64,000 bases of DNA, taken from positions 712,001-776,000 of the forward strand of contig JASJOG010000082.1 in assembly GCA_030142905.1 (NCBI GenBank). Reading direction: 5' to 3'. Positions 1-13,483 of this stretch are shown here, one piece after another. Made by a program: the position numbers and the translations under genes. Under the pieces are notes generated by a model. The model worked only from the letters and a program-made list of their open reading frames with translations. It was not told the origin of the DNA and ran no database searches. Position 1 is the first letter of the stretch. Each line of letters starts with the position of its first letter. Source of the stretch: Heliopora coerulea (lineage: Eukaryota > Cnidaria > Anthozoa > Scleralcyonacea > Helioporidae).

Positions 1-1715
1 AAGCACAGTGGCTTTAGCCCATTCGCAATAGTTTTGATCGTGAATAAGGAAACTGCCCTGTAGAAGGATATTTATGGAGATAAACGATGATTACTTCAGA
101 AGGTTGATCAGTACTTCAATAGAATAATAGTCTAACCGAGTTGACTGACAAACCCAAGATAAACCATCTCAAACAGATATGTTAAGAGAGCTGAAATTTG
201 TAGAAAGGATGAACGCCATTAACCACCATCCAGATTTTCAGGTGTGATAGTGTATAAGACTAAGTCTAAGTCTGCGTTTCACCATAGACAATATTTGGAA
301 CACTTTTGTCCCAACCTTAGATGATGACGACGATTTGCCGTTTATTTCGAATTTTCGATATTCAAACTCTGCATAGTTAATTTAGTCTAGTACAGCTTAC
401 TTGTCCTATTAGGCCCAGTTCGAACGCTAAACTTTTCATTTGCCGAAACAAATGCTAGTCAGTTTGAATAAAGGTATTTGCTCATTTACATTTGATTCGG
501 TACATGAAAAGTTCGATGTTTGAACTGGGGCTTAGAGTTCACCTTTTTAGGCCTTCGAAATTTGAATTGAAGCATGCAGAAACACTGAAATGACCTGTGG
601 AATGTTTGGAAGACTTAATTGCTATCTAACTTTGTTTACTGAATGACTTAGTTTGAACCAAGAAAATTCTAGCTGGATTACACCAAGCCAGTAACATAGC
701 GCGCAGTAACAAACCGCTTCACTATGTATTGACAAACGTGATGTCCCCAGAAGCAAAGGTGATATTCCTGGCACTATTACAATTGCTGTAGAAGCATTCA
801 TGGTCATGACTGCAGTAAAACGTACAAGCTCATATATTTTTGGTTTTTTTGGAGTTATCGTTGCTATGTATCTAACTGTTGCAACGAGCCAAGCGACCAT
901 ATAGGGGCAAGTAAATACGTCAATTAAATCGTTTCGGTAGCTGCACTCTGAAAAAAATCGACTAATTTGGACAACCTCGATGTCTGTTAGACTTCAGTTG
1001 CTTTGGATGCCTGACTTGAAATATATGAATTCTATCCCAGCACCGAGTACTCAATTATTACTCTCTATTCCACTGGCAAATATTCGGTACTAATTTGTGA
1101 TCTTCATGCAATGAGCCATGGTTAAGCTTTTGTAAAGACCAAATCAGTAAGCCGTAGTTAGTAAACCGCTGACCCGTGCAGGGTACACCGGTCCTATCCA
1201 ATGACAATCTACTTCTCGTCAAACAATATGTGTGCAGTTTGTTTCTGCTATTCTTCCTGCGGAAGTCACACTCAAGTCTTTTAGAGAGATGTTTATTTGC
1301 AAACCTCTGACGGGGCTAGCGAACTTCAAAAACCCATTCACATCTTACGACTGATGTCGAACCCTGGCAATTGTGTAGTGGGGGGAAGACTTGTCGTAGA
1401 AAAGATTTTAACGAAAGGTCTTCCATGGAGTTACCCAAATTATTCAGTTTATTTTTCACAACTTCATCCTCTCCAACGAATGTATTAACACGAGGCTTAG
1501 GTTAGCTGTCCATCTGAATTAATTATATTACTGATTGTCATTTACTTTTAATTATCTTTCACATCTATTTACTCATTTGGCGGTCTCAAGAAAACAAACT
1601 AGGCTCCTGAACAGATAAGGTAAGGCGATAAGCACACTCCAAATTAACAACCCACACCTCAATACATTTTGCTGGTCTCGTAAACGAAAACTTCCGAAAG
1701 CAGCACTTCTCTCAG

Positions 1716-1861
1716 CTAATACAAAATAAAACAGACTCCGAAAAATGTCATTCTTAACTTGTGATTCCAGTGATGCCGTGTAACTTCTTGTCTATTCTTT
1801 TTTTACTTGAATCATAAGTTAAGAATGAGAATTTTCGGAATCTATTTTATTTTGTATTGGC
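1716..1861. repeat. Inverted repeat / hairpin element, arms about 52 bp
   Basis: The left arm (1716-1768) and right arm (1809-1861) are near-perfect reverse complements around a loop of about 40 bases. They share the words ACAAAATAAAA, TTCGGA and CTTAAC...GAAT. This is the usual shape of a small MITE or snap-back element. No open frame is involved and no clear target-site duplication was seen. Confidence 0.7.
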
Positions 1862-2071
1862 TTAAACTGTCGGCCAGTCATTGTTTTTGGGCAAATCTCT
1901 CAGCTAACTAATAGCCTTTTAACATCAATTCTCAAACTCATTAATAATTCATAAAGCAAAAACAAAAGAAATACATAATTAATCAGTATTTAGAAATCGG
2001 AGGAAGATTACAGCTGAATTTTTTCAACTTTCGGCTGGATTTTCGCCTAAAATACTGGTTCGTTTGAGAAG

Positions 2072-2216
2072 TAATTTCAAACACTCGTTTAGTGTTCTTC
2101 CTGCAATTTCTAGATACCTCAAAACTCGTTAAAAAATCTCGGCTTCGCCTCGTTTTTCAACTCGTTTCTCGGTATCTAGAAATCGGAGGAAGAACACCAA
2201 CTCGTGTTTGAAACAT
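2072..2216. repeat. Long imperfect palindrome, about 145 bp
   Basis: The whole segment reads almost the same on both strands. From the outside in, the shared blocks are TTTCAAACACTCGTTTAGTG-like, TTCTTCCTGCAATTTC-like and TCTAGATACC, followed by GAGGCGAAGCC at the centre. It could fold into one long hairpin. A fragment of the same family (GAAATCGGAGGAAG) occurs just outside at about 1995. It is probably a fold-back MITE. Confidence 0.75.
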
Positions 2217-3953
2217 TACATCCAAGATCGTCAACTGAGAATAACATGCCCACAGGCACCAAGGATTTGTACAATACTGGCTCTATAAATTTGAACAATC
2301 AGCTACCATGAAAAACGTCTGAATATAATACAAATATTCTCTAAGTTCCTAGCATCAAGACCTAGATCTTTAGGTCAGTGAAATAAAACTATTTTTTGTG
2401 TACATTCGGTGCATTAAGTTTATTTACAGTGGTGAAATTTTCTTAATTTTTTTTATGTGAATCTTCGAGGTCTAGGCCTATGTTAAACGCTATGAAACGT
2501 ATTATGATCAATTCTATTTCAGACTCCAAACTGATTCGAAGAATGTTGAGAATGTGTACGAAAATGGTCTCCCTGTTCAAAATTGATCCTTAAATATTAT
2601 GCTATAAATGATATTCCAGATATTTGAATTCTTGGGAATGACTATTGCAGTAATCTAAAAGAGGTTTTACAAGCTTTCCTTTGTTTTGTTGAGCGCCTTC
2701 TTGCTTCATTATTGCGAGTTTGACTCTTCGCGATTTCCACATTGTTTAACAGATGGTTTCTTCAGTTCTCACGATGGAATAAAGAACCTTTCATATCTCC
2801 TGCTATTGAACGAAGATAGTAATGTCAGAGATGATTAAGTAAATGGCAACCCACACAAGTATATATTTAAAGGTATAAGTCGACATAATAATTTTTGGTT
2901 CCTTTGAAAGGTTGCTTGCAATGACGAAGAATGGCAATGACATTTCTTCGGTATCTATAGGTTCGTTCTTGAGTTAATCCGGCTTTTGGATTATTCAAAT
3001 AAGGTATACGAGGACGTCAAAGAAGTGAAACAGCATTGTGACAAATCTAAGATTGAGAACTTCTTCAAAATTATCCATCGCAACCACTTTAAACGTTGCA
3101 CATGAATACAGACCACTAAAGTAAACAACACAAAGTTATAAAATGGTATCATCTGTCATCGTGACATGTCAGTTTCCAGACTTCCTAGCTTTCAGACCAC
3201 AATTCTTTATGTTGTTCAATAGCAGGCAACGTTTTCAATGTTAAAGCTGGCTTTTGCTTTGGTGAAACCTATTAAAAACGTTTCCGTGTAGCTGTCAGGC
3301 TGAATATACTCTGCACAGGAGAGATGGCAAATCCTTTTGATTTAAAAAGCAAGAGCTCAGCAATCCAAACCCATTATTAGTTACTATTGTCTTGCCTTCT
3401 CTGCATTTATGTGCTACGTTTCAAGTCGTCTTCGTGAATAATTTTGAAGAAATACCCGATTTTAGGTTTGCAACAATGCTGTTTGAACGACGTTGACAAA
3501 ATCAAATATCTGATTTAGATAACGCAAAAATCTAAATAACTCGCCATCGAAAATAGAAGAACTGTCAACTTCACTACATGCATGAAACAGTCATAAAGGA
3601 ATCAATACCGTACACTGAAAGATTTTGCCCTTTTTTAAATGTTATAGCCGATATGTAAACATCTCCTTTGGGTTTTACATGATAATACAGCTACTATGGT
3701 CCATAGTTAACTAAAGAGAAATCGGAAATTGTTCCCTTTTTGTGACAATATCTGTTAAGTGTGATCCGGTCTTCGATTTTTAAACAACCCAAATGTACCT
3801 CTCTTGTGAAATATTGTGGTTAAACGTGATTTGTACGCTTATCAATAATCTTTTTTGTGCAGCAAAATTGTATCTTGCGAAAATACCGAGTGACATGACT
3901 TCCTAAAAGGAATAGACTTGGTAACACGAAAACACTTACCTATTTAACCCTTT

Positions 3954-4046
3954 TCCAGCCGAATTTGTTCCCTTGACGGGTAGCATCATCTGGGGTTAAC
4001 CAGAGTAAACTGTAATAGAAGATTGATCCCGTCGGGAAAGAGTTAA
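3954..4046 (+). repeat. Dispersed ~100-bp repeat with TTAA-type ends (copy 1)
   Basis: It begins TTAACCC and ends GGGAAAGAGTTAA, with an internal core that resembles CATCTGG...TTAACCAGAGTAAA. Related copies lie at 39622, 47326, 47787, 58002, 58112 and 60671. A diverged one may lie at 32990-33060. The complementary ends (TTAACCCTTT / AAAGAGTTAA) suggest a small non-autonomous DNA element, or the tail of one. Confidence 0.6.
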
Positions 4047-4609
4047 TTGAACGTAATGCGTTAAACAATCTTTAGCTGTTATTGGAGCTAATTTAATGCA
4101 AACCATTGTGATTAAATGTACAGCCGCTGTTTTCTTAAAATTAAGATCGTGCAATCACACCAAACTATGTTTTTAAACTAATGCGTCGTTAAAGAGACAA
4201 CATTTTCGTCTGTTGCCAGAATTTAAGTTACGCCTCAGAGAAGTAAAATGTTCTCTTTCTTCCAAGAACGATGTTAGAAAAATACCCAGTACACGTTTAT
4301 GTAAACCTAACCATATTTTCTGCGAATTAAACAAAAACATTTTTAGTTCAACTTAATCTGTCGCAAAGTATCACCTTCTTTTTCGAGAAACCAATAAATT
4401 CAGGAACATTTTCTAAATTTCCGACATTTTTCTTGTACTACCAGGTGGGATAATTGATCTAATAAGTTACAAAATTGCAGTAGTTTCTATGAAGGTGGGC
4501 CAGTCGTTATAGCGACAACCTCCACTTCTGAGGTCGAGATTTCAAATCCCACTCACAAAATTGATATGGGATGTTTGATCGCATGAGGGAAGAGTTCGTT
4601 AATTCTCTC

Positions 4610-4925
4610 CTGAAAGTCTTGCCCCTTACAAATATTTTCACATGTAATTTCACATATGAAAATAATATTTCGTACGTCAGTTGTTTGAATTCCGTGTCTG
4701 AAATCAAAATTTCATATGTGAACTTAATTTTCACTTGTGAATCTTTCATGTCATATTTCAAATACATGTTACGAACTCCAACATACCATATGTAAAATTT
4801 TGAATTAGTTCATTTCACTTGTGAATTAGATATTTCATATGTGAAAGCGTTCCTGCTTTGTATGTGGAATGAAAATTTCGTATGTTTGATTGTTCCAATT
4901 CCATATGTTTTCATATGTGAAGTAA
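4610..4925. repeat. Degenerate repeats of a TTTCATATGTGAA word
   Basis: The palindromic word TTCATATGTGAA and close variants (TTCACTTGTGAA, TTCACATATGAA, TTTCGTATG) recur about ten times at irregular spacing. The stretch just upstream (4490-4560, with TCGAGATTTCAAATCCC) resembles a decayed tRNA-type promoter B box, so this may be a SINE body. A second small cluster of similar words is at 45595-45650. No coding potential was seen. Confidence 0.5.
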
Positions 4926-6798
4926 GGGTGGGTTTTCCATGGGGTTCTCTAGTTTCCTTACATAAATAAAGTTACCAAGATGGCTTAGGATTAATATGGA
5001 AATTCATGACAAAAACTATAAAAATGAATTGTTTCGAATAGGTTAGTGAACACCTACAGTAAAACCAACGCTTACAGTCTCAAACCGTCAGACTGGAGAT
5101 ATCTTGATGAAAGCAAAACTACGTTGCGAAACTTCAAAGCTGAGAAAAGCAGTTCTTGACTGAATGTGCCGGGAACCAGGTCAATCTTTTTAAGTCCCTG
5201 ATATGAAGACAAATATATGCAAGTACTAGATTTTTTGAGCATCGAAATACAGGAAAATGGACTGGTTACTATAAGCGTTTCTGGTGTCGTTGGCATGGTC
5301 GAAATATCGAGTAGCTTCGGAATGCAATAATTTCAAAGCACTTAGCGTACAGAGTAACTAAACGATATTCACAGAGTCTACTTGAAAGATAATTAAAGGC
5401 TGGTTAATTTCTCAGAATAAACTGAAATCCAACCTAGAAAAGAACCCTTTTTAGTATAAACTATGACACCCATAATTAAATACAACCTAGACCGTTTCAA
5501 GCTATGGAGCTCGAATCGTTACTGTAACTTTTCGACTCGCCGTAAAACGCGCACATGTCATTGCAAATAGTGATCATTGAATTATTGACGAACTTCGACA
5601 AGTCCTCAAGGAAATGGATCTCGACGAAAGTAAGAGCTTCTAACGCTACCAGATTCTCCTTTGAAGAACCTCGCTAGTATTGCCTCTAAACATCGCATTA
5701 ATGTGTTTTAAGGTGATACTTAACTTTATTACCACGACAAAATTGAATCGCTACTTTACCTTTCAGAAAAAGGAGAAAACGTTCTCCAAAACGCCATGGG
5801 TAGAACAACGTTAAGATTATCGACTATCAGTCAACTCCTGAAACTTTCATACTTGAAAATTCCTTCTCTATGGTGATAGTTGTTGAATCTTTAAGTAAGC
5901 TATGATCTTCCAATATCAAGGCCCTAATCTTCACCTTTTTGGCAATCACAGGATCTATGCTATTTAACTAAAGGAAGTTGCGTTAAACATAAATCTAATA
6001 TAAACAAGTGAAGCTATAGAGCACTGGCCTTTAGAAATTAGTGTTACTTTTGAGTTTCCGTGACATAGTCAGTATGGTTCGTACCTATGGGTTACATCCA
6101 CTTCGCCTACTCTCAAGTATCTAAGAACTACCAATGACCAGTATTTATTGTAAGTAATTAATACATATCTGGTAACTCAGTCGACTCAGGAAGGCGGTCG
6201 ACGTCTCCCCAACTCGGGATTCCGTCGATGAAGCCCGGAGAGTTTAGCGGGCATGGTCTTATCTTGGAATTTCAAATTTTTTGTGATCATCGTTTCGGAG
6301 GGGAAAAATTGCATTCAAAAAATTAAGAAATCATGCCATTTAAAGTTTGAGTGGTAATGAATCTTGGTTTCTTTTGATATTAAAATCCAAGCTTATCTAA
6401 CATCGTCACTAGTCAAATTTGCTTAACTAATGTACGTGTAATTTCAACCGATATTGAATAAAGGATTAGTCGGAATTCGATCACAATATGAATGAAGAGG
6501 TTTGAAGTGCGGCTGGGAGATCAAGAGTATTGATAACAAGCCGGCTCTATTTGCTTTCTCATAGTAAAAAGACAGTAACTTTAACAAGATAACATTTTGA
6601 CCAGTTTGAGCCGCCCGACCTTTCCACATGCAGTGTCGCTGTCTTCTTCATCTCCCTATATTAATTAAGTTACAAAGAATTATGAATCACGACCTGCGTT
6701 ACCCAAAGAAAAATCACTCATCCGTAGTTCCGTTTGCCACTGCACAAATACCTTGGCATTAAGTGATCTCTATTTTACTGTAGACTAATAACTGAAAA

Positions 6799-6861
6799 AT
6801 GAGCACGAAGTTGTTCCGACTGCTGTTGTACTTTCTGGCGTGTACACCGTCCTATGCACAG
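6799..6861 (+). CDS. ADAMTS-like exon 1: signal peptide
   Basis: The 21 residues (MSTKLFRLLLYFLACTPSYA-Q) form a typical signal peptide with a Leu-rich core and small residues before the predicted cleavage. The exon ends in CAG|GTAAGT, a consensus donor at phase 0, which fits the phase-0 acceptor of exon 2, 9 kb downstream. Confidence 0.8.
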
Positions 6862-9800
6862 GTAAGTGAAGAGTACTGTAAGGTTCAGAAGTCGATGCTG
6901 CGTTTATCAAAGGGAAAGGTCATTCGAACAAAGGTGAAAGTGCCTAAAATGTGTTTGTCTCCATGATCAGTTAAATCAATTCAATCAATTGTTAGTATTA
7001 TTCGTTGCCTGTTATTACTCTCCCGTTTTAAGAATGTGCTCTCTACGCCTTCTGTGATAACAGGAGAGAGAACGTACGTTAGCGGTGCATTATCAACAAG
7101 AGAAACCATCGCATCCCAAAGTCTTTACTCGTGTTCACCTCAAAACTCGATCGAAGTAAACTCAATACGATACCAGGTCTTTTGAGTCACTATCAAGCTT
7201 TCGGGTTAGGGGAAACAGTATTTACAATTATTTAGGGTTTATAGTCGGTACTAATCTGATATATGACGAACTATCGTTTTCCCGTTTATTGCTTGGAGGA
7301 TATATGGCTTGGTGGCAAGAACAATAACGTGACTAAACAATGCTTAAACCTCGATTGAAGAACTGACAATGCTCCGTGTTTGTTTTAGTTTACATGTACT
7401 TCAATTAAGGGAAATTTTTAATGGGACATAAAACTCAAATTATCTATACGTCATTCCCACTCACCATTCGGTCCAGCCTCTAGATTATCCAGTCAGTAGT
7501 ATGCAAGGACAATTTTTAAAATGATCGGTTATTAACATCCGTGTCATACTCTTCGAACAAGCCTAAGCAGAGAGTTATTGCTCGCAAAAGAATAGGACGC
7601 TTTATCAGTTTAAGGACGTAAGATGACGCCATCATAACCAATTTACGATCGGTAAAGTGCCCAAAAAATCTCGTTATACGGCATGTGTCGAAGCCAACCA
7701 TTTAAAAGAGAAAGAAAAAAAACTTATTATCGTTCAAGTCATTTATAGAAATAAACAACAACGACCAATACCATACGCATTCAAATACCTTCGCGACTTA
7801 AACTAACCGCGGTTAATTTTGGACTAGCTCTCCACCTGGGGCTAATTTTAACCATGTTTAGTTCTTTTTGACAATAACTTGACAATTAATAAAAATTAAA
7901 GATCCTATTTCACTCCCAACTTATCCTGTCCTGTATAAATAGCCCTTGTGCCACTACATTAACTATTTTCAATTTGTCTAACACAGGTATACTAGTGTAC
8001 TTCGTTCAGTCGCCTTTCGGTCTGCGGGATAATCACGTTTACAAGTACCATATATTGTGAAAGGCATTTTATGCATGCGCTGTGGTATTTCAAGCTTGTG
8101 TTGAAGAATTCTTTAAAGGCTATCCCACAACGAATTTGTGCACCATGTTAAGCTCGCTCAGCAGAGTGAAAGACTTATTGTTTGGATTTTCTTTGATGTC
8201 TTTGTGGGGACAAATCGAACTGCTCTATTGCCAACGTTATTTTCCTTTTATATACAACTTGCTTTGCCGGACACTTCTATTTCGAGAGTCGATGCAAAAG
8301 CACCTCAATGGCTCTAAGTACATGACTCGTGAACCTCTTTAAAAGTCAAGTCTCTTGTTGACAACAACAAGTTGTTTCAAACAAAACACGGCAAGCGCTA
8401 ACGACACCCTGTGTGCATGGCTCATTGCGTGTGCATGCGTGATTTTTACTAACCCCACCGCAAGTGACGCCGGAAACCCTACCTGGCAAATTGTGACACA
8501 GTTTCGTGATCGACGCGCTGATTAATCAACCCCTATAATTTTCCTCTTATCACTGGACGTCGCGAAAGTTACTGTTAAATCCCATTGTTAATGCCGCAGC
8601 GAAAATTTTACGCTTACCGTAAATTCAACTATTCAAGTTCACCACATGAGTGTGGTTTACATCCAGATTTGTATGCAAACAACTGAGCCTCATGAAGAAT
8701 GCCTCATACAGTCATTTTCAAGCCTCGCTTAGACTCACAACGTAATTCTAAGCATAAGATCGAGACGAAAAAGGATCATGATGGCTTTTTCTATGAGACT
8801 CGAACATGTCCATTAGGTAAAACTGAAAACAAAACAAGGAGATCTTTGTTTCGCCTTTTGTCCTGCGCTTGACTTATCTTTAGACTGGTGTTGATGCCTT
8901 ATCTTTAGACTGGTGTTGATGCCTTATCTTGAAGCATGGCTCCCGTTGGAGTTCACTTCCGTTGTCTTTTCCTTTGTATCGGCTTATATTCTCATAAAAA
9001 CCAAACTTTCGCTGTTTTTCTCTTATTTGAGTAAACGAGGGTCAGCTAGAGTAAAAATATGGAACTATGGCAGTTTCGGACGACTATACAACAGATAATC
9101 AGGAACATTAGTCTGATCCATTTTGTCCTCATTGTTTTGAAGACTTGATTCATTATCGTTGAAAAAAACAGAAAATCGCATATGCTAGTCAAACTTGTAA
9201 TCTTACCAAAAAATGCACTATGGATGATTTCTTATTTTATGCGCTATACTTGCGCTATCATCTTCAACACGAACAAGAAAAGAAACGTTATAAATGTGAA
9301 CGACTAGTTCCTTTCAGTTTCAAGGTCTTTGTATTTTTCTTGCTTCTTCTGGAAAAAATCTTTCCTTGAGTTCCTGATAACTCTCATCATGAGAGATCCT
9401 GGACGAAAGAAATTATGGAGAAAAATTATCGTATGCGTAGCGATGCTTGCTTCGCCTTGTCGATTCATTCTTCAGAACTCAACTCAGATGAAGCTCAAAG
9501 TCATTCACTGAATCATGAGATGTAGGCCTAGTTTATAAGCTGTAACATGACATGGTGGCATATTTTATGGGATAGGATTGGAACAGTTTAGGTGACATGT
9601 TGTAAGGCCTTCTTCCTGCATGTAATCTACTTCAAAAGTACAACAAAGGGCGCCATATCGGCCTCCCTCAACAAGCAAAGTATCCATGATTCAGCACTGC
9701 ACAGCCCACTTCAACTCGGTTTATACTTTATAATCTGACCTTTAGCTGCGTTCCAAGCTGTGTCGCACGGCTTGTCACGGCCCTTCTTGGCACAGCTAAA

Positions 9801-12800
9801 CTACTTTGCTGTACCGAGCCGTGCAAGCGCTGGCACGGGTCGGGACGGAACAGCTTATAAACTAGGCCTTAAAAACCTGTTACATAAATGAATTTCAGCC
9901 CGGCTAACCGAGCTGAAAATACAATACTGACCTCTTACCGGGCTGAAAATTTCTTCATGTAATCGCAACATAATTTCCAGGAGGAATTTTTCGTGATCCC
10001 GGCCTAAAATACTCCATGCAATCATGCTACTAAGTAAATCGATGACCCTTTAGAAGTTAAGAACTTTCGCTTGAACTGTTGAGTAAATGCACTTAAAGTG
10101 ATGACTGCGACGTCAATGGAATATTTGAGAAAATAAATTGTTCGACTGTCAGTGAGTCTGTTGACTGACGTGATCTAGATCAGATCCAGATTAAGCACGT
10201 GGCTAGAGAAGGGTACGGAAGCTTTGTCGACATACAACCACAAAAATGTATACAGTGGAGCCTTGCGCTATAACGCGGTATATGGGGTCCATCGTAAATG
10301 ACCGCATTATAGCTGAAGCGCGTTATGTTGAAACGTATCGAAAATAGGGATTTGGCATGGGGAATTGGTGCAGGTCGCAGGAAAGTATAAAACATGAATA
10401 CATTGTCATACCATGACTAGAACTACTTGCTGATTGGCTACTAATGACCCGCTTGTGCTCAATGGTTCTACCAAGCGAACAAGGTTTGTAAATCAGTTTA
10501 GTGATTGAGAACTTTGGGGTCCAAAGATTTACCGCGTTATACCGAGTCGCGCGCTATACCGATGCGCGTTATAGCGAGGCTCCACTGTAGTACGTAAAAA
10601 TGCAACTTTTCCTCCCAAGATGAAGAAGCTTTTGTTAGTATGTTCTAGTCCAGTGGACAAAAACTCATATTTTATTTAATAGAAGCGCGAGGTCCCCAAA
10701 AGAGCACGACATATATACCATGTCCGCTACAACGATATTCTGCCACAGTAAAAGTTTTTCAATGGTGGGATGTAATACAAAGAACTTTGTGAGAGTCAAG
10801 TTAACAACATCCTCCCAACTATTATTACTATGTCACGATAGGCTTGCTTCAAAACTTGTGGGGTTGTATTTTGATTGATTTATTAAATCAAACTAACTTC
10901 TTTTTAAATAGCTTCGCTGCGTCACCAGTAAAATTTTTCAGCCGCAATTCCAATGAATAATTATTATTATTATTATTATTATTATTATAACTACACTCCT
11001 CGAATTTCCCAACTACATCCCAGTTTACATCCTAGTTCTTGCTCGCGACAATTGTGCAATGACCGGCGCGAAAGCAAACAAAAAAAGATATTCCTCGTTC
11101 GAGTTTAGGAAAATTTTTTTAAAATACAGTATGTCTACGTAGTCACTTCATTATTTTAATTGAAAAGTCTCAGTTTATTTCAAATTTTGAAGCAATTTTA
11201 TCGCAGCCGCGCTCTAAGCTTTTGATATAATGGTCAAATATAACGAGAATGCAGCACGTGACAAGTTTTCGGTGGCATTGGCAGGCATTAACTTACAGCG
11301 TGTTGGAGATGTTTTCATGCACGTCTGCCTACCGTTAAATGCCATCTGTTGTGGCTGCTTCCCAATGCTAGTTTTTGCAAGTTAGTTGAATTGGAGATCA
11401 GTCGTTCCGTTTATACTAGAAAAAGGAAGCATTTGACTAAACGATGATGCATTTTGCTGTCAGTCAACTTGCAAAAAGTAGGTCGACGTAAGTCAACTTA
11501 TATCAATGTGCAGTAACTTACATTGAGGTCACGAATAAAAACTGGCTAGACAAGAATGTATCTCCACTAACTCGAAGTAAGTCAACTTGCGTGAACTCAC
11601 AGCAGTCTGCATTGAGGCCATGAACAAACGACATTGTTAGCCTCTCCATGTCCAATTTACACCAGCTTGTGGTGACTTACATTATGGCCGTCAACGAACG
11701 AGAACGCCAGTCTATACAAGTCAAAGAAAACTTTGAAACTTACATCCAAGTTTGAGGAAGCTCAAACTTGTCAGTGAATGCTGATGGAAGTTGGTGACCA
11801 AACATTCACAGGAACCACATATAAACTTGTTGCGACATTCACTTTGTTTTCGGCCAAGGCTCAAATGGAACATAAAGTTTGACCTAGACGGCGAGCAACT
11901 GTCATCCTAATGTGTACGATCTACTCTAAGAGTCTTTAGGACGTATTGCAACATTTGTGAGCGAATAGTGAGCACGAGTTGTGCTGTTCACCGATGATCG
12001 TATACACCAGGGTGACGAGTAGTTAGCGATAATCGTGTCTTGTAGACAGGCCTCATTGCAGGTTCTCTCACGTCAATTCAAGGGCGCAAGCAAAGATTTG
12101 AAAAGAAGGATCGGTTTTTGGTCCAGAATTTCCCTGCCCCGAACAATAACGACGCACATAATAAACTAAGTATGTGTTCAGTTAGTAGAAGCAACATCCG
12201 ACGTCGAAAGGTGGCAAAAAGAGTAGAAGTAACTTCTGGGCAGCTCAGGACATTAAAGCTGACGGTTGATATCCAAATGATCTCTCACACTCCCCCCAAA
12301 AGGGGGGTGACAGCTCTCCCCGACTCCCCCCTCGTTGCAACCATGCATCCACTTACATTCTCGTTTGCGTAGAATTAAAACTGTCAAGCAGTTCTGAATG
12401 TCCCTGCGTAATCCTCTTTATAAAGTTGTATTTTACGACTATCACATTCGCTATACACAGGTAATCTTTTTAAAATTTAGGCACAAACAGCAGTGAGAAT
12501 AACGACATTTTTTGGCTACTTTTTTTTACCACAAAACCCATAAACCTCTGCAACAAGTCGGTAAGAGAAAACAATGCAATTTCCGGAGCAGAAAGATTAT
12601 TTCCGCTGTCGTACTTTTTGAAGTCGGTTTATCTTTTGCTAATCGCCCGGCTTGACTGTGTCATCATGTTCAAAGCATTTTCAACTTAGTCGTTTTGTTC
12701 TGTTTTCATACATTCCGTAATGAAGCAATTTAGATTCACTGTGGTGGGCCAAATTTTCAATTTACAAACGGAAACTGGCTGAGTCGAGGCAAACACAAGT

Positions 12801-13441
12801 GTCATTAAATTAACAGTAATATCACATTCTTGAAATCTTTCAACCTAAGTCTCATCCAGTGGGACACTGGCTCGTTAAGCTGCAAGACAATGGTCAGTGG
12901 CTTATTACATAAAGAATATCAGTCCGTTATAGAATCACACAGCAGTAAGCCGGACTAAAATATAAGGCACCATTCACTTACCTCAAAAATTATATCTTGC
13001 AATCACATCATGAGAATTCCTATCAGGAATGAGCTTTTGAAATTTCAGCCAGATTACACAGGCTTAAAGCCATCGTGGTAACCAGTTCCTCAGAGTCAAG
13101 CATATTACATTAAAAAAGAGTATATGGCTTCTCAGTAATGTATCGCAATATATGATTTAAGACACCATGCACAATGAACTAAATCACTGAAACACAATTT
13201 ATTGTTTAAAAATTAAATGTGCTGCACTAAATTTCTTACAACGGAATTGTACGTCATCCAAAGGAAACGTTTATAGAATTCTTGATGCTTTTCTAAGACT
13301 GCTTCCTGTAGCGAATTCTAAGGTATAACGTTAACCATGAAAATTTGCCAAGCGGAAATCGAGGTCGAAGGATAAAAATAATAGCCGACCACAATCTTCA
13401 GAATCATTGTTTCGACGGAACACACCAATATTCATACATAT

Positions 13442-13483
<42 letters not shown>

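Larger units (their letters stand above)
1..6798. other. Upstream non-coding region, repeat-rich
   Basis: I see no exon in this 6.8-kb stretch that can be supported by domain similarity plus splice sites. It contains two hairpin-type inverted repeats near 1.8 and 2.1 kb, one copy of a dispersed 100-bp repeat near 4.0 kb and a degenerate repeat built on CATATGTGAA near 4.7 kb, each listed separately. The rest is AT-rich unique-looking sequence. The 5' UTR and promoter of the ADAMTS-like gene presumably lie at the right end, but no clear TATA box was seen close to that start codon. Confidence 0.6.
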
